DNA of 64,000 nt from Symmetrospora coprosmae (Eukaryota; Basidiomycota; Cystobasidiomycetes; Symmetrosporaceae), in NCBI GenBank assembly GCA_008802785.1, contig VUYT01000034.1, forward strand, positions 62,001-126,000. Reading direction: 5' to 3'. Shown in pieces: positions 33,496 to 44,613 of this stretch. A program made the position numbers and the translations under genes. Position 1 is the first letter of the stretch, and each line of letters opens with the position of its first letter. Under the pieces are notes generated by a model that was not told the origin of the DNA, made no database searches, and was given only the letters and a program-made list of their open reading frames with translations.

Positions 33496-36400
33496 ATGGC
33501 ACAGCAGCATGATGGGAAGGAGGATGGTGCGCAGCCAGTGTCACAGTCAGTGCCATCGTCGGTGCCAGTGCCAATTGTGACGGTGTCGTCCACATTGCCG
33601 GGCGATGAAGGGACGCGACTCCCACTACTGGATGAGGGCATGGACGCGGGTACGGCAGCAACGGCGACGGCGACGGCGACAGCAGCAGCAGCAGACGAGA
33701 CGATGCAGGACGATGAGCAGGATGATGAGCAGCAGGTCGATCACGATGATGGCGACACCAGTATGACCCCTGCGAACGGCGAGGAGGCCATCGACGCCGA
33801 CAGCGCCGCACCACCAGCAAAGAAGAGCCGAAAGCGCAAACGACGCGCCCTCGACAGCCACCTCGCTGGCATGACGGAGGACGAGATTGCTGCATTCAAG
33901 GCCAGCCTGCTCAGGGATGCTGACGGCCTCGGAGGGGATGGCAGCGGCAGCGGCATCACCACCCGGGACGGCGGTCGATACAGCTCGGCACGCATCAACC
34001 GTCGAGCGACAACAGAGGACGAGCACGATGCAGAAGAGGAGGCAGAGCTCGAGCAGCAGGCAGAGGTTGTTCCCCCAGGGAGGCTCGCGCAGGACGAGAT
34101 CAACGCACGCCGGCGCGTCCTCCGCACCAACTGGAGGTTCGCAGCCTTCTCGCAGTTCTCCTCGGCTTTCCCACACCTATGCGTAAAGGACTTTGAGATT
34201 GACAGGTTGGAAAAGGACCTCGATGGCACAAACCCGGGAAGCTACGTGGGCGAAGTCATCAGTCGCTTGATGTACTCGCTCACAAAGGACTCAAGGCTGG
34301 CGTGGGTCGTCCTTCGCTCTCGAGAGGATGAGCTAGCTGCATCTTCCCCTTCCACTTTCGCTGACGATGCACCCTGTCTCCGCTTCTCACTCTCTAGAGG
34401 AGACGACACAAAAGAGAAGCCCTGGCTGGTCCGCTTGCGACGCGAGTTCTTGCGACGTGATCCAGAGCACAACAAGCTCGGTGATGGACCACTCTCGATA
34501 GAGGAAGCCTGGGAGGACGATCTCCCAGAGGCGGCGAGTGCCGCCGCAGGCATCAAGGAGGACGTCATGGATGAGGACGCTCCTGCAGCCATGGCACCCG
34601 CGCCAGAGAGTGCAACGGAGGCCAAGGTGGAGGGCAGCGAGCCTCTGCCACAGCCCAGCAAAGCCATCCCACCTGCACTCATCAGCTCAGGCCACGATGC
34701 GGGCACTGGGCCAGACGCACTGCTGGAAACAGCTACCCCAGATCAGCCTGTGGAGCCATCGGCCGAACAGGACGCCAAGCCAAAGTTGGAGGCACAGGAG
34801 GCCGACGTCAAGGCAGATAATCCCCTCGATGTCGACGGCACCGAGGCCGCCGAGAAGGCGGAATCTGCACAACAGCCCGAGACCGAGCAGCCGGTTACTA
34901 CAGAATGGACTTCATCGCATGGCTGGGAGGAACTGACGTTGGACGAGCAGGTGAGCAGCCCTATCGGCGCATCGTCTATGTGCCTTTCGCTCAGGCCTTA
35001 TCACCCACTCCGCAGATCTACGCGCTCTGGTCCATCACCGAGTGGCAGCTACAGAACATCGACAAATTCCGTAATCAACTCACCAAAGGCTTCATCACTG
35101 AAGACGAGCAGGTCACCTGGGTGAGACCTTCTCTCCCTATTGCCGCAAAGCCATGAGTCAAGACTGAAGTACCCACTTGCCCATCTGTGACAGCGCATCG
35201 AGCCCATCGGACGCGATGCCCAAAACAGTCTCTACTGGCTCTTTGATGATAACCGGCTGTGGATTGAGCGGGAGACCGCCGCCAAAGCACAGGAGCGTAA
35301 GGCTGCTGAGGGAATGCAGGAGAGGCTCGCTCAAATGCGGAAAGAGCGCGAGGCGAGGATCCGCCGCGCGCAAAAGCAACGTATGCGTAACTTACACGAG
35401 GCGAGACGTCAGCGTTCGCTTCTCAAGAAGGAGGTGGAGGAGACTTCGGATCGCGCTTCGCCGGCGGATGTCAGCTCTGCGAAGGCAGGAGGCCGTCCTG
35501 CTCCGCGTGGCAAACGCAAGCGGGAGGAGTCAGAGGGCCAGGAAGAATCAACGCCGCCGGTGAGCGGGCGGTCAGTGCCTCGGCGAGCCGCGGCAGCTGC
35601 TTTCGCCTCGCGTCCATCGGAGAGACCACAACGGCGGCGGTCCTCGCGTTATAATGGTATGGCGGACGCGGCCAACACGTCGAGCCTGCCTGCCGCAGAA
35701 GAGGACGATTGGCAGCAGATCCCGGCAGAGTGGCTCAAGTCGAATGCTCAGGAAATGGACGAAGATCCCGACTTCGGCGAGGGTGATGATGATGACGATG
35801 CTGGACTTGGGGATGAGGATGCTGATATGGACGCGGAAGACGACGATCTTGGCGACCTCGACCTCGACCTTGATGAGGACGATAATCTATCAGCCATCGG
35901 CGACGACTCGCAGGTCCCGTCACGGATACGCCGTCAAAGTCCCCGGAAGCCAGCTATAGCAAGTGTCAAGCTCGAGGGAGGCGACTTTGGCCTGGATTCC
36001 GACGACCTTTCTGCCGAAGGCGCCTCACCTCAACCTCTGTCGGGCGCTGATGCGAAGTCGAATCGTCGCGCATCGGCATCCCCGCCTCCAGGCACATTCC
36101 CCGATGCGGCATGGACGGTCCTGCAAACGTACAGCGAAGAGGAGGAGTCTCTGCCAGACGACTTTGTCCGGTACGAGTGTATCTGCGCCAATCTCGATGA
36201 CTGGAACGCCTTCCGCTCGCGGTTCACGGAGGAGCCGACAGATCCCAAGGAGGTGGCGCTGCTTCGTCTCATCATCGAGAACGTGATCCCGAGCGTGAAG
36301 GCAGATTACGAGGCAAAGCGCAAGGAGAAGGAGCGGCAGATAGCACTCGCCAAGGCAGCACGAAAGAGGCAAAGAATCGCCGAGGCCAAAGCTCTGGAGA

Positions 36401-38038
36401 AAGCCGCGGCTAAGGCGGCCAAAGAGGAGGCGCTACAGCGTGACAGTCGCGCAGGCTCTGCCCAAGCGCTCGGCGTACCTTCGGACGGTGGTGTCGCTCG
36501 TCGAGCCAGCGAACGCATCAGTTACAATGAGCGTCAGCTCTTCGATGCGGTCTTGTCGAGAGGAGGCTCGGAGGCACTCTCGGATGTCAAGGTGTCGGAG
36601 ACGGACCGAAGAGCCGCGAGACTGAAGCAGCGCGAGGAGGAGAAGAAGGCGCGGGAGGAGGAAGAGATGATGAAGCATTTGCGCGAGGCTCAGGGTCTTG
36701 GGCCAGACGTGGAGCAGACGGAAGCCCAAACACAGTCGCTTGAACAGACTCAGGCGCTTCTTGAGTCAGCGGTACAGCCCGGCGAGAACGATACCGACGG
36801 AGGTGGGTCCTATTTCTGAACACCAGACATACCGTTATGCTAATCCGGACCTCCGAAACGTAGCCGCTGCTATGCTGCCGGAGCCCAAACCCGCCCAACC
36901 GGCGACGCAGTCGAAAGGGAAGGGCAAGAAGAATCAAGGGAAAGGCAAAGTGACGGAGCAGAATGGGCAAAACATTGCGCAGCCAATGAACACTCCAGCG
37001 GAGATTTTACCACCGCTTCCCAACTCTCTTGCTGTCGCTGTCGGGGACACTCCCGGCGACAACATGCACAACCTTGCCGATGAAAGCATGGTCGAACCAG
37101 AAGTCGAGATTGTGGATAACGACTACCGCCTCGACTGCTCCATCTGTCGCCGTCGCGGCATGAACCTCGACAGCAATCAGCGTCTTGTGCAGTGCGACTA
37201 TTGCGACCGGTGGGAGCACGTCAAATGCCACCGTCAAGCAGCACAGAAAGCTGGCCTGCCAAAGCCAGACTACAACAACGAACCATTCGTCTGTGAAGAT
37301 TGCCAAGTGATGAAGGACGAATCTATCATTGTCACTGCAAGCGCGCCAAAACGCGAAAGGTCGGAGAAGCAGATGGAAGGGGCCAGAAGGGGTGCAGAGA
37401 AGCGTCGAGCGAAGGCAGCTGCGAAGAGAGCAAAGCTTGAGAAGGAGCAGAAGAAGCTAGACGGCGCAAAAGGTGCCGCCCGGCCGTCGCCGGCCTCCAG
37501 CACAGCGCCAGGTGCAGCCCCTTTGCCAGCTGCGGTATCTAGCGAGGCGAAAGGACAGGCGAGCAACCCGCCTGTTTCACGGCCGAAGGGCAAAGGCAAG
37601 AAAGCAGTCACAGGTGGCTCCAGTCCTGCTCAGGGCGGCTCAGCTGGGCCAGGCTCGCTTGAAACCACAAGGACGGCACCCATGCCGGAGCAGCAGCCGA
37701 GTTTTCCGCCGTCTCTTACTTTACCACCTCAGCAACCCGCACTGCCCATTGCATCGACACAGGCACAGCAGGATGGCTTCCCCATCCTGCCCCCGACGAA
37801 TCAGTCCGGCTTTCAACCTTCTCACCTCGGTCCGAATGCCGAAGCTCAGACCGCGCCATTGGGACAGGCCTATCAGCACTTCGCTTCGCCCTCTTTCGCC
37901 TCCTCCGTACCAGCAGACTTGTCGGTACCATCCTATCCGAACAGTCCAGCTGGACCTGACGCCATGCAGCAACTCGGCTCGGTCGCTCAGATCGACCCTC
38001 AGCTGTACGCAGACATCGATCCAGCTCTATTCAGCTGA
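33496..38038 (+). CDS. DDT/PHD-finger chromatin-remodelling protein, RSF1-like
   Basis: Four exons with introns near 34952-35015, 35120-35192 and 36803-36864 give about 1,450 residues. The N-terminal 180 residues are acidic and low complexity with a basic KKSRKRKRR patch. A folded segment follows from about residue 195 (RTNWRFAAFSQF...DFEIDRLEKDL), then ALWSITEWQLQNIDKFR and IGRDAQNSLYWLFDDNRLWI, the arrangement of DDT/WHIM-type subunits that partner ISWI ATPases. Long Lys/Glu-rich coiled-coil stretches come next. A C-terminal PHD finger (CSICRRRGM...LVQCDYCDRWEHVKCH...FVCEDC, C4HC3) would read histone H3 tails. RSF1- or Ioc-like nucleosome spacing is inferred. The ATG at 33496 is preferred over earlier in-frame ATGs because those overlap the racemase gene. 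The short PQ-rich C-terminal tail is poorly conserved-looking. Confidence 0.8.
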
Positions 38039-38326
38039 AAAGTCGCGAGTTGTGCGCGGGATACAGTCTCTGTTGTCTGCATCAATTGTTGTCTGCGTCA
38101 ATCTAGCACGTCTTATCGCAGTCGTCAGGCTTCTGTGCTTCAGACTGCTCAAGCGCTGCCTTCACCGGACATTGTGCGAACCTGTTCTGATCCGCAAACC
38201 CAATCGCTCTTCAGACTTGGGCGGGCGCTCTGGCTAAAGCTGTTGCGACCGATGGCAATCGCGGTTGGTGTCTGACAGCTCTCTGATCGCAAGGATGACC
38301 GCTCCGCCGCGGCACTGTGCTTTCTT

Positions 38327-38716
38327 CTATTCCAGCCAGTCCCCACTGTCCAGTCCCATAATTTCCGCCTCTTCGTCATGGAGAAGGCGCTCTTGGTTGC
38401 GGATACCGAGTAACACGAGGTAGCCGAAGATGACAAGATAGGCCAGAACGGCTAGGAAGCACAGTCCAGCGGTTATCCAAGTCCGGCGAGAGTCTGCGAG
38501 CTGGTCTGAAGAGCTCGATGCGTCCTTCTCGTCAGCGTGCAATTCACCATCGTGGGCATACCTCTCTTTGCCACTTCCTGCGCCATACTCCACGTCGTAG
38601 TCGAAAGAGTGGAGGAGGGCGAGCTTCTCGCTGTCCTGAGGAGCCGGGTATGTGGACGCGGGAATCATTCCGATGAATGGTCGGCGATGGCTCTGTCCGT
38701 GAGAGGCGTTTGCCAT
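38327..38716 (-). CDS. Hypothetical single-pass membrane protein
   Basis: One exon of 129 residues from the ATG at 38716; the frame stays open further upstream to 38929, but that part looks non-coding. A hydrophobic helix of about 25 residues (WITAGLCFLAVLAYLVIFGY and on) sits near the C-terminus, followed by a short charged tail ending GLDSGDWLE. The N-terminal half is polar. I do not recognise a family. The stretch between the two flanking well-supported genes is otherwise empty, which slightly favours a real gene. Confidence 0.45.
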   Translation of the reverse strand: MANASHGQSHRRPFIGMIPASTYPAPQDSEKLALLHSFDYDVEYGAGSGKERYAHDGELHADEKDASSSSDQLADSRRTWITAGLCFLAVLAYLVIFGYLVLLGIRNQERLLHDEEAEIMGLDSGDWLE

Positions 38717-39622
38717 GATCGACACAATGGCAGGGCGCGCTAGGTATGTGAAAGAAAGAGCGTGAAGAGTTGTGTGGACAATGTAGGCGTCAGATATCGG
38801 TAAGAGGTGTAGATGGCCAGCAAAGTAACCCTGGCGGTGAGCGAAAGCAGAAAGCAAACGGTGAGATGGCGTGCGCAGCTGACGCATCGCAGCTATCCAC
38901 CCAATCGGATCGGGTGGTATGTGACACACATGTCTGACAGTAACTCGTCTTCATCGTCGAGACCGTCCAGCGTGATTGCGGTCCGCGTGCCCTGCGGTCG
39001 GGGCGGTGTCCGCCATCGGGCGACCCGAGGTCGGGCGGCCTTGACTCGTTGCTTACGCGCACGCGGTACTTGACCCGCTGGCGCAGCGCTTTTGAGCCAA
39101 TCAACGCTTGTCCAGGCGAGCTGTGGTGATACAAAATGCCGCCTTGTTGCCCTTCGCTATGTCGTTGCGAAGTACCTATGGCGTGAAGGCGAGCTGGGTA
39201 ACATGGCATGCACCGAGTTACATAAGTGCTGCATGTCTGCGTTGGCTATCAGGCAACCAGCGAAGTGATTACGGTTTGATGTGCCGCTGTAGATTAACGA
39301 AGCGCTTGTTGCGGTGAAGATCAGTGCGACCTTTGGCTTGCTCGAGAATGGCAACTGGTAGTCATGTCTGAACACCTTGATCTACTCAATAAGCCTGCAC
39401 TCATCGTTAGAGGGCGTCCAAGAGTCTCGGATGCCGGGGACATTGAATATATATGCGTTCCCAGACGAGCCCCAAGCTGTCTTTGCGGTGCGCCGCGGCC
39501 TATGCGGGTCGTGTGAGTGGACGTATCGGTGCAGCCATGCAAATACGAGTCATGCTTCTGCTTCTAACGTCACTTGTGTATGCGACATAAGTGTGATGCG
39601 TCGCGCTCGGTTGTTGCATTGT
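38717..39622. other. Intergenic region without supported gene
   Basis: About 900 bp. Several overlapping short frames occur on both strands, none with recognisable motifs. It must contain the upstream region of the small membrane-protein gene and the 3' end of the TMEM205-like gene. No tRNA or repeat was seen. Confidence 0.45.
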
Positions 39623-40489
39623 CTAGAAGCCAAACGTAGCCAGCCATGCACCGTGGTACACGATACTGCCGAGGAAGACCAAGTTCTGTATCGAGGGGAG
39701 GATGACGGAACGAGGTGTGTCGTGCATATGCGTAAGTATAGACGCTGAACGGAAGTGCGGGCGCTCGACATCAAGAGGGGCATATTCCTCCCTCGATGCT
39801 TGCTGCCGCTCAGATATGCTGCACTCACCAGAATGGAGGACACTGAGTGTACCAGTCCGAACTGCTTTGAGATGGCCCTGAGCTCATCCGAGGCGTCTGG
39901 ATCGGTGTAGCTTTTCTTCTCCTCACGCTCGAGGCGGTGGCGCTTGAACATGATCTTCGAAGCGAGCGGTGTGACGACAAGGAGGTTGAGGAGAGACGTG
40001 CCAAGATATCCGACTGCCAGGATCCATGCGTTGGTCACTGACGACGCGCGCACCGTTTGCGTGTTGATGGATTGCCTGCCAAACATTGCGCTTAGAGTGC
40101 CTGGATGCCGGTACAGCCAGTGACCGAGGAGGAAGGTAGAGATGTAGGAAGAGAAGGAGAAATAGACGGGAAAGAGCTTGCTCTGCAGGAGGCCGAATTG
40201 CTGCGCGTGCGCGATGATGGGTACGACAGTCAGGATCGATGATTTGCCACCATCGGATGTCTTCGATTTCACGGAGCGCACTGCGTGAAGCGGCGCCGCG
40301 CTACTGCGGGCCGAGCAGTGGCACATCCGCTCTAAGCGTACTGACCTGTCTGGGAAGCGTTTTGTATGCAACGACGCCAGAAATGAACGAGCCCCAGACG
40401 CAGGACCCGAGCAGTGTCCCATTCGCAAGCGAATGGATTGTGTGGGGGTTGCCTGCCATGGCTCGCAGCGTGGAGGTTGAGAAGGACAT
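39623..40489 (-). CDS. TMEM205/DUF4149-like membrane protein
   Basis: Three exons (40489-40346, 40200-39829, 39685-39623) give 192 residues. The first half matches the TMEM205-type domain: GSFISGVVAYKTLPRQQFGLLQSKLFPVYF, of which the LPRxxFGxLQSKLFPxYF core is diagnostic, then four hydrophobic segments, a conserved GTSLLNLLVVTPLASKIMFKR stretch and a final helix NLVFLGSIVYHGAWLATFGF. Family members are small endomembrane proteins of unclear function; the human one is linked to cisplatin tolerance and secretion. Two earlier ATGs are in frame, but MSFSTSTLRAM gives the expected short N-terminus. Confidence 0.85.
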
Positions 40490-41434
40490 TGCGATGCGTT
40501 TCTGTGTGTATTCGATTGCGATAAGCGTATTGGTAGGCTTTTTATCGGGGTTTGGTGCGGAGGAAGAGCTCGAGGGGATGTGTCGATCCAGGCCGAGCCG
40601 AGGCGCTTCCGAGGCCAGAGTATTACAGCAAGTTCGCGCAAGGGGCACGGCTTTCTCACAGACCAGATTGTAGTATCGCGCAAAGCGAAGACGAAGGAGG
40701 AAGGCTCTTCTGGAATGCAGTGCAACGAGAACCCGTATGTCTGAATCGTCAAATGGCCTGCTGAATCAAGCGTCTCCGCTTGCGGGTGGCGGTCATGCGT
40801 GAGATCCGGGTGCCACGGTGCGCTGGGTCAGTTGAGGCTACTCGAGGTACGGATGTGCATGAGAGCCATCGCGCAGCGATATTGCACACACAGAGCATCT
40901 CGATTCTCTGCATCTGCAGGATGGCCCACGTCAGATCTGGCTCAGACGGCTGAGCCTGGAGCTCGGTCCAGTGCGCCGCGCGCTCCCCGACCCTCCGCGT
41001 CCGTGTCCGCATCTCATGGTTGCGTGCACGACCTGGTAGAGATGTCGACTGTCGTGCAGAGCAATGGCCGGTTGTGTGTGGATGTATCGATGTGCCGGGA
41101 CTAAGTATATATCTGACCGTCTCTCCCACATTCCTGGCCTCCTTTCCCTCTCCTCCTTGCCTTCGCTCCCATCCATCGCATCCACTCAGACACTCTCGTA
41201 CTTTCCTCAGGTAGGGGTGGCTGCATGACTGTGCGCTGACTGACAGTATGGCTCGTTGACTGACACTGCAGACGATCGACGCAACATAGGGCTGGCCCTC
41301 TTCCTTCCTTCTCCTACCTCATCCTTCTCAGCCTCTCCGAAAAGAACAGCCTGGTGCTCGTTCATCCCATCTAGTCTCCTCTACTATCGCTCATCGCACC
41401 TTCCCGTTGCTGGTCAACTCCACCCGTACACTCA
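40490..41434. promoter_or_regulatory. Divergent upstream region
   Basis: Upstream region of both the TMEM205-like gene and the secreted-protein gene. A TATA-like AAGTATATATC lies near 41103. Between 41209 and 41273 the sequence CAG|GTAGGGG...CTGCAG looks like a 5'-leader intron of the secreted-protein gene. The final 150 bp before 41435 are pyrimidine-rich, as often seen in highly expressed fungal genes. Confidence 0.4.
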
Positions 41435-43896
41435 ATGAAGCTCACACTCACACTCACTCTGGCCGCCCTGGCTGCGTCCGTCGCGGCTCAGGACAACGGC
41501 AACAACCGCGGATTCGGAGGCTTCAGAGGAGGGAACAACGGAAACAATGGTAACAACGGAGGTCAGTTTGGTGGCCGCTTCCGCAACGGGCAGAATAGGA
41601 ACCGCTTTGGCTTTGGAGGTCGAGGTACGGCCCGGCAGAAATGCCCGATCCTCCACATCTGCCCGAGGCGTCTCTCGGATCGGAGGAATGTGCACGCTCG
41701 CTGCTGATCTGCTGCGGCAACTCGTGTGTAGGCAACGGGAACAATAATCAGAACGGTGGTAACGGTCAGGCAGCCTCGACCGCTGCGGATCCCGCTGCCG
41801 GAGCATCGGCCACGAGCACTGCTGTCGAGGCGGGCGTGACTGGCGGGGCTGCAGCTGGAGGTGTTAGTCGTGCCCTGTCTGGTTCTCATTATCTGAAGAA
41901 CCACCGTTCATCGCTGATATCGTACCTGTGCATTCGAAGGCGGCCAACGGTGGTGGCAACGCTGGAGGAGCCGGCGTCACTACCATCGAGGCAGCCGCCC
42001 AGCTTACTGGCAATGTCGATCTTGGGTCTTGCCCTCACATCGCTATCGGATGTATGTCCACGTGTGTCTCAAACGTGCCTTGCCAGTGTCTGATGCGTTC
42101 TCGTCATTCTCTTCCAGTCGGAACCGGCATCGATGGTCGAAGGGAGTCAGCCTACGTCAACGCCGACAAGAACGAGTTCCCCCAGCAGTCCGCTCAGAAC
42201 CCCAACATCATCACCGCCGCCAGCTGCAATAATCTCTTGAACCGCTGTGGGCTGAACAATCAGTCGCCCGGGCATGTTACCTGTCTTCAGGCTCAGGCCG
42301 CCGTCCAGGCCCTCACTGCTCGTGATGGAAACGTCGCCGATACTTGGAACGCTGCTTTCGTGGGTCCGAATTCGCTCTTGGTCGCTTCCTGTGCCGGACC
42401 AGCTAACCGCGTCTGCACCAGGGCATCACGACCAACTTCGCTTCGCTGCCCGTCGTTGACAACACCGGCGTCACCATCGCGCCCGGTGCTGGAGGTGCTG
42501 GAGGAGCCACACCTGCACCCACGGGCACTGATGACACCGCCAACAACGGCGGCAACGGCGGCGGGGCCAACGGTGGAGGCAACGACAATGCCGGCGGAGG
42601 CAATGCCGGTAACAACAACGGTGGGAACAACAATGGTGGGAACAACGGTGGAAACACCGGCGGGAACAATCAGCAGGATGATGGCGTCACTGAAGGTAGG
42701 CGAACCTCACTCACTGACCTTGATGGGCCGGGCTGACCCGTCCGCCACTTCAGGCCTCGCGACACCCACCTCGACCGATGCCGGAACGGCAGCTACTGCT
42801 GTCGGTGGTGGTGATGCAGGTGGTCAGGGCCAGGGCAACGCTGGGGCAAATGCCGGAGATCTTCAGACCTCTTTGACCATCGACCCTAGCCAGATCCAGA
42901 GCAACCAGGCTCTAACCGGCAATGAGGCTCCTGCTGCAGGGCAGTCTGCGTCCAAGACGAGCGTCAACAATTTTGCGAATTTCTGTGCCACGAGACCGGA
43001 TCTGCCTCTCACAAACGGGCAGCAGGGTCAGTCCAGATTACCTCGGGGCATATAGGCGGCGGACTTGGGCTGAGATTGCCTTCGCCCTACACACACTCAA
43101 GTCAAGACGGGCAGTTGTAACCCTACGATTATCGGGGTGATCGCTGCCCAGAACCGTATGCCTTCATGCAAGTTCCAGAATCCCGCCAACCTCGACACCA
43201 TCCCTGCCAACCAGGATTTCACCATTCAGCTGGCCGTCAAGCAGTTCCAGGCTGGCAGTAGGTCGTATCCTAAGACACTAGAGGTGAAGACTATCTGCTC
43301 ATTTGTATCTGCTCGCGCTTCTAGCGTTCACTAACGCGCAGACGACTTACTTCGGCGCCCCTGCCGAGACCAACGCCAATGGCGAGATCATTGGGCACTC
43401 GCATGTTGTCATCGAGGCGATTGATTCTTTGACGACCAGGGAGGTGACCGATCCTACTAAGTTCGCACTCTTCAAGGGCATCAACACAGCCGCCGTCAAT
43501 GGTATCCTCTCGGCCGATGTCACCGGAGGTCTGCCTGCCGGAACTTACCGCATGGCAACCATCATGTCCTCAAGCAACCACCAGCCGGTGCTCGTGGCAG
43601 TCGCGCAACATGGGTCATTGGATGACGTCGTGTACTTCACAGTCTCCGATGATGCTGCCGCTGGAAACAATGCCGGCGGAAATGGCAATGGAGGTGGAAA
43701 CGGCAACAGCAACGGCAACGGGAACGGAAACGGCAATGGCAATGGCAATGGAGGGAATGGAGGTAACGGCAACAACCGACAGAGGCGAAGTGCACACGTG
43801 AGTAAGGGAGGGTGTCCTCGCCGGCCGAGCAGGGGCTACCCCGGCTGACTCACCATCTTGTGCTCGTAGGGAAGTCTCCGGGCGCGTCACTTCTAG
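41435..43896 (+). CDS. Secreted Gly/Asn-rich protein of a common fungal extracellular family
   Basis: About eight exons. A signal peptide (MKLTLTLTLAALAASVAAQ) opens the protein, followed by a Gly/Asn/Phe-rich stretch, a cysteine-bearing domain (DLGSCPHIAI...SCNNLLNRCG...GHVTCLQAQ), a long Gly/Asn linker, and a second domain with FCATRPDLPLTNGQQ, SCNPTIIGVIAAQNRMPS and NAQTTYFGAPAETNANGEII, then GHSHVVIE and HQPVLVAVAQHGSLDDVVYF. This last domain marks a widespread basidiomycete/ascomycete family of abundant secreted proteins of unknown role (often mis-annotated after a ribosomal protein). The tail is a hexamer-repeat (GN)n run and a basic end, RRSAHGSLRARHF. Several introns contain GCTAAC branch sites. 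Exon borders in the first third are the least certain. Confidence 0.8.
43675..43770 (+). repeat. Hexanucleotide (GGN AAY) coding repeat
   Basis: Repeated GGCAAC/GGAAAC/GGCAAT units encode alternating Gly-Asn in the C-terminal tail of the secreted protein. Mixed third-position usage suggests the run is maintained at protein level rather than freshly expanded. Confidence 0.6.
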
Positions 43897-44613
43897 ATTG
43901 TCAGCTAGTACTCTGTCCACCCTCTAGTCAAGCTCGACAGTCTGTGACCGTCGCCTGCGATCTCATCTTCCTCGTTTCTCACACCTTCGTTATTCAGCGC
44001 GGTGGCCATGATGCCTCTCGCATTCCTGGAATATCTCGCTTCTCCGTTGCCCGTGCTCGCATAGACGCGTCTCACGACTAGTTTCTCGTCTTTCGACTTG
44101 CTTGTGTTGACTTGCATAGAGATCCGTGACCGCACGAATATCGCCAGTCGCAGCTGTGAGAAAGAGGAAGGTGCGGGTTGAAGTGGCGATAAACGAAGGT
44201 GGAGAAGGGAGAAGGGTTCAGAGGACAGAGGCTGAAGACAGTGAGTCTTGACCGAGCTGATTAGTAGAGACTTGAGTGATGAGAAGCTATCGCAAAGTGA
44301 TGAGAGCGAAGGAGAGAGGCGCCTGGCCAACTTGGCCGCTACTTGAGCCCTTCTCGCACGGGCCTGTCGTCAAATCTCTTCTGCCACCGAGACACACCCG
44401 AGAGAGGTGTGTGTCCAGGTTCCCTGCAGCAGCGTAGGACGCGCAAGAAGAGAACCAATCGTGTGGTTTCTGAGGGTATCATGCCCTGATGTACTACGGT
44501 CATTAAGCTAAGATTGGATAAGTACAACGAGAGAAGGCTGATACGCAGCAGAAAAGCAAAGCGTGACGAGAGGCGAGGACAGTGACAAAGGCATCGGGAG
44601 CATGAGGTGAGAA
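43897..44613. other. Convergent intergenic region
   Basis: About 700 bp between the secreted-protein and TOP2 genes, which converge. No coding frame is convincing. It contains GGCCAACTTGGCC at 44325-44337, the same palindrome core as in the aldolase/permease promoter, here without a GATA neighbour. Confidence 0.5.

Noticed and set aside
44325-44337. GGCCAACTTGGCC palindrome as a further cluster control site
   Set aside because: It lies between two convergent genes with no promoter and no GATA neighbour; kept only as a caveat on motif specificity.
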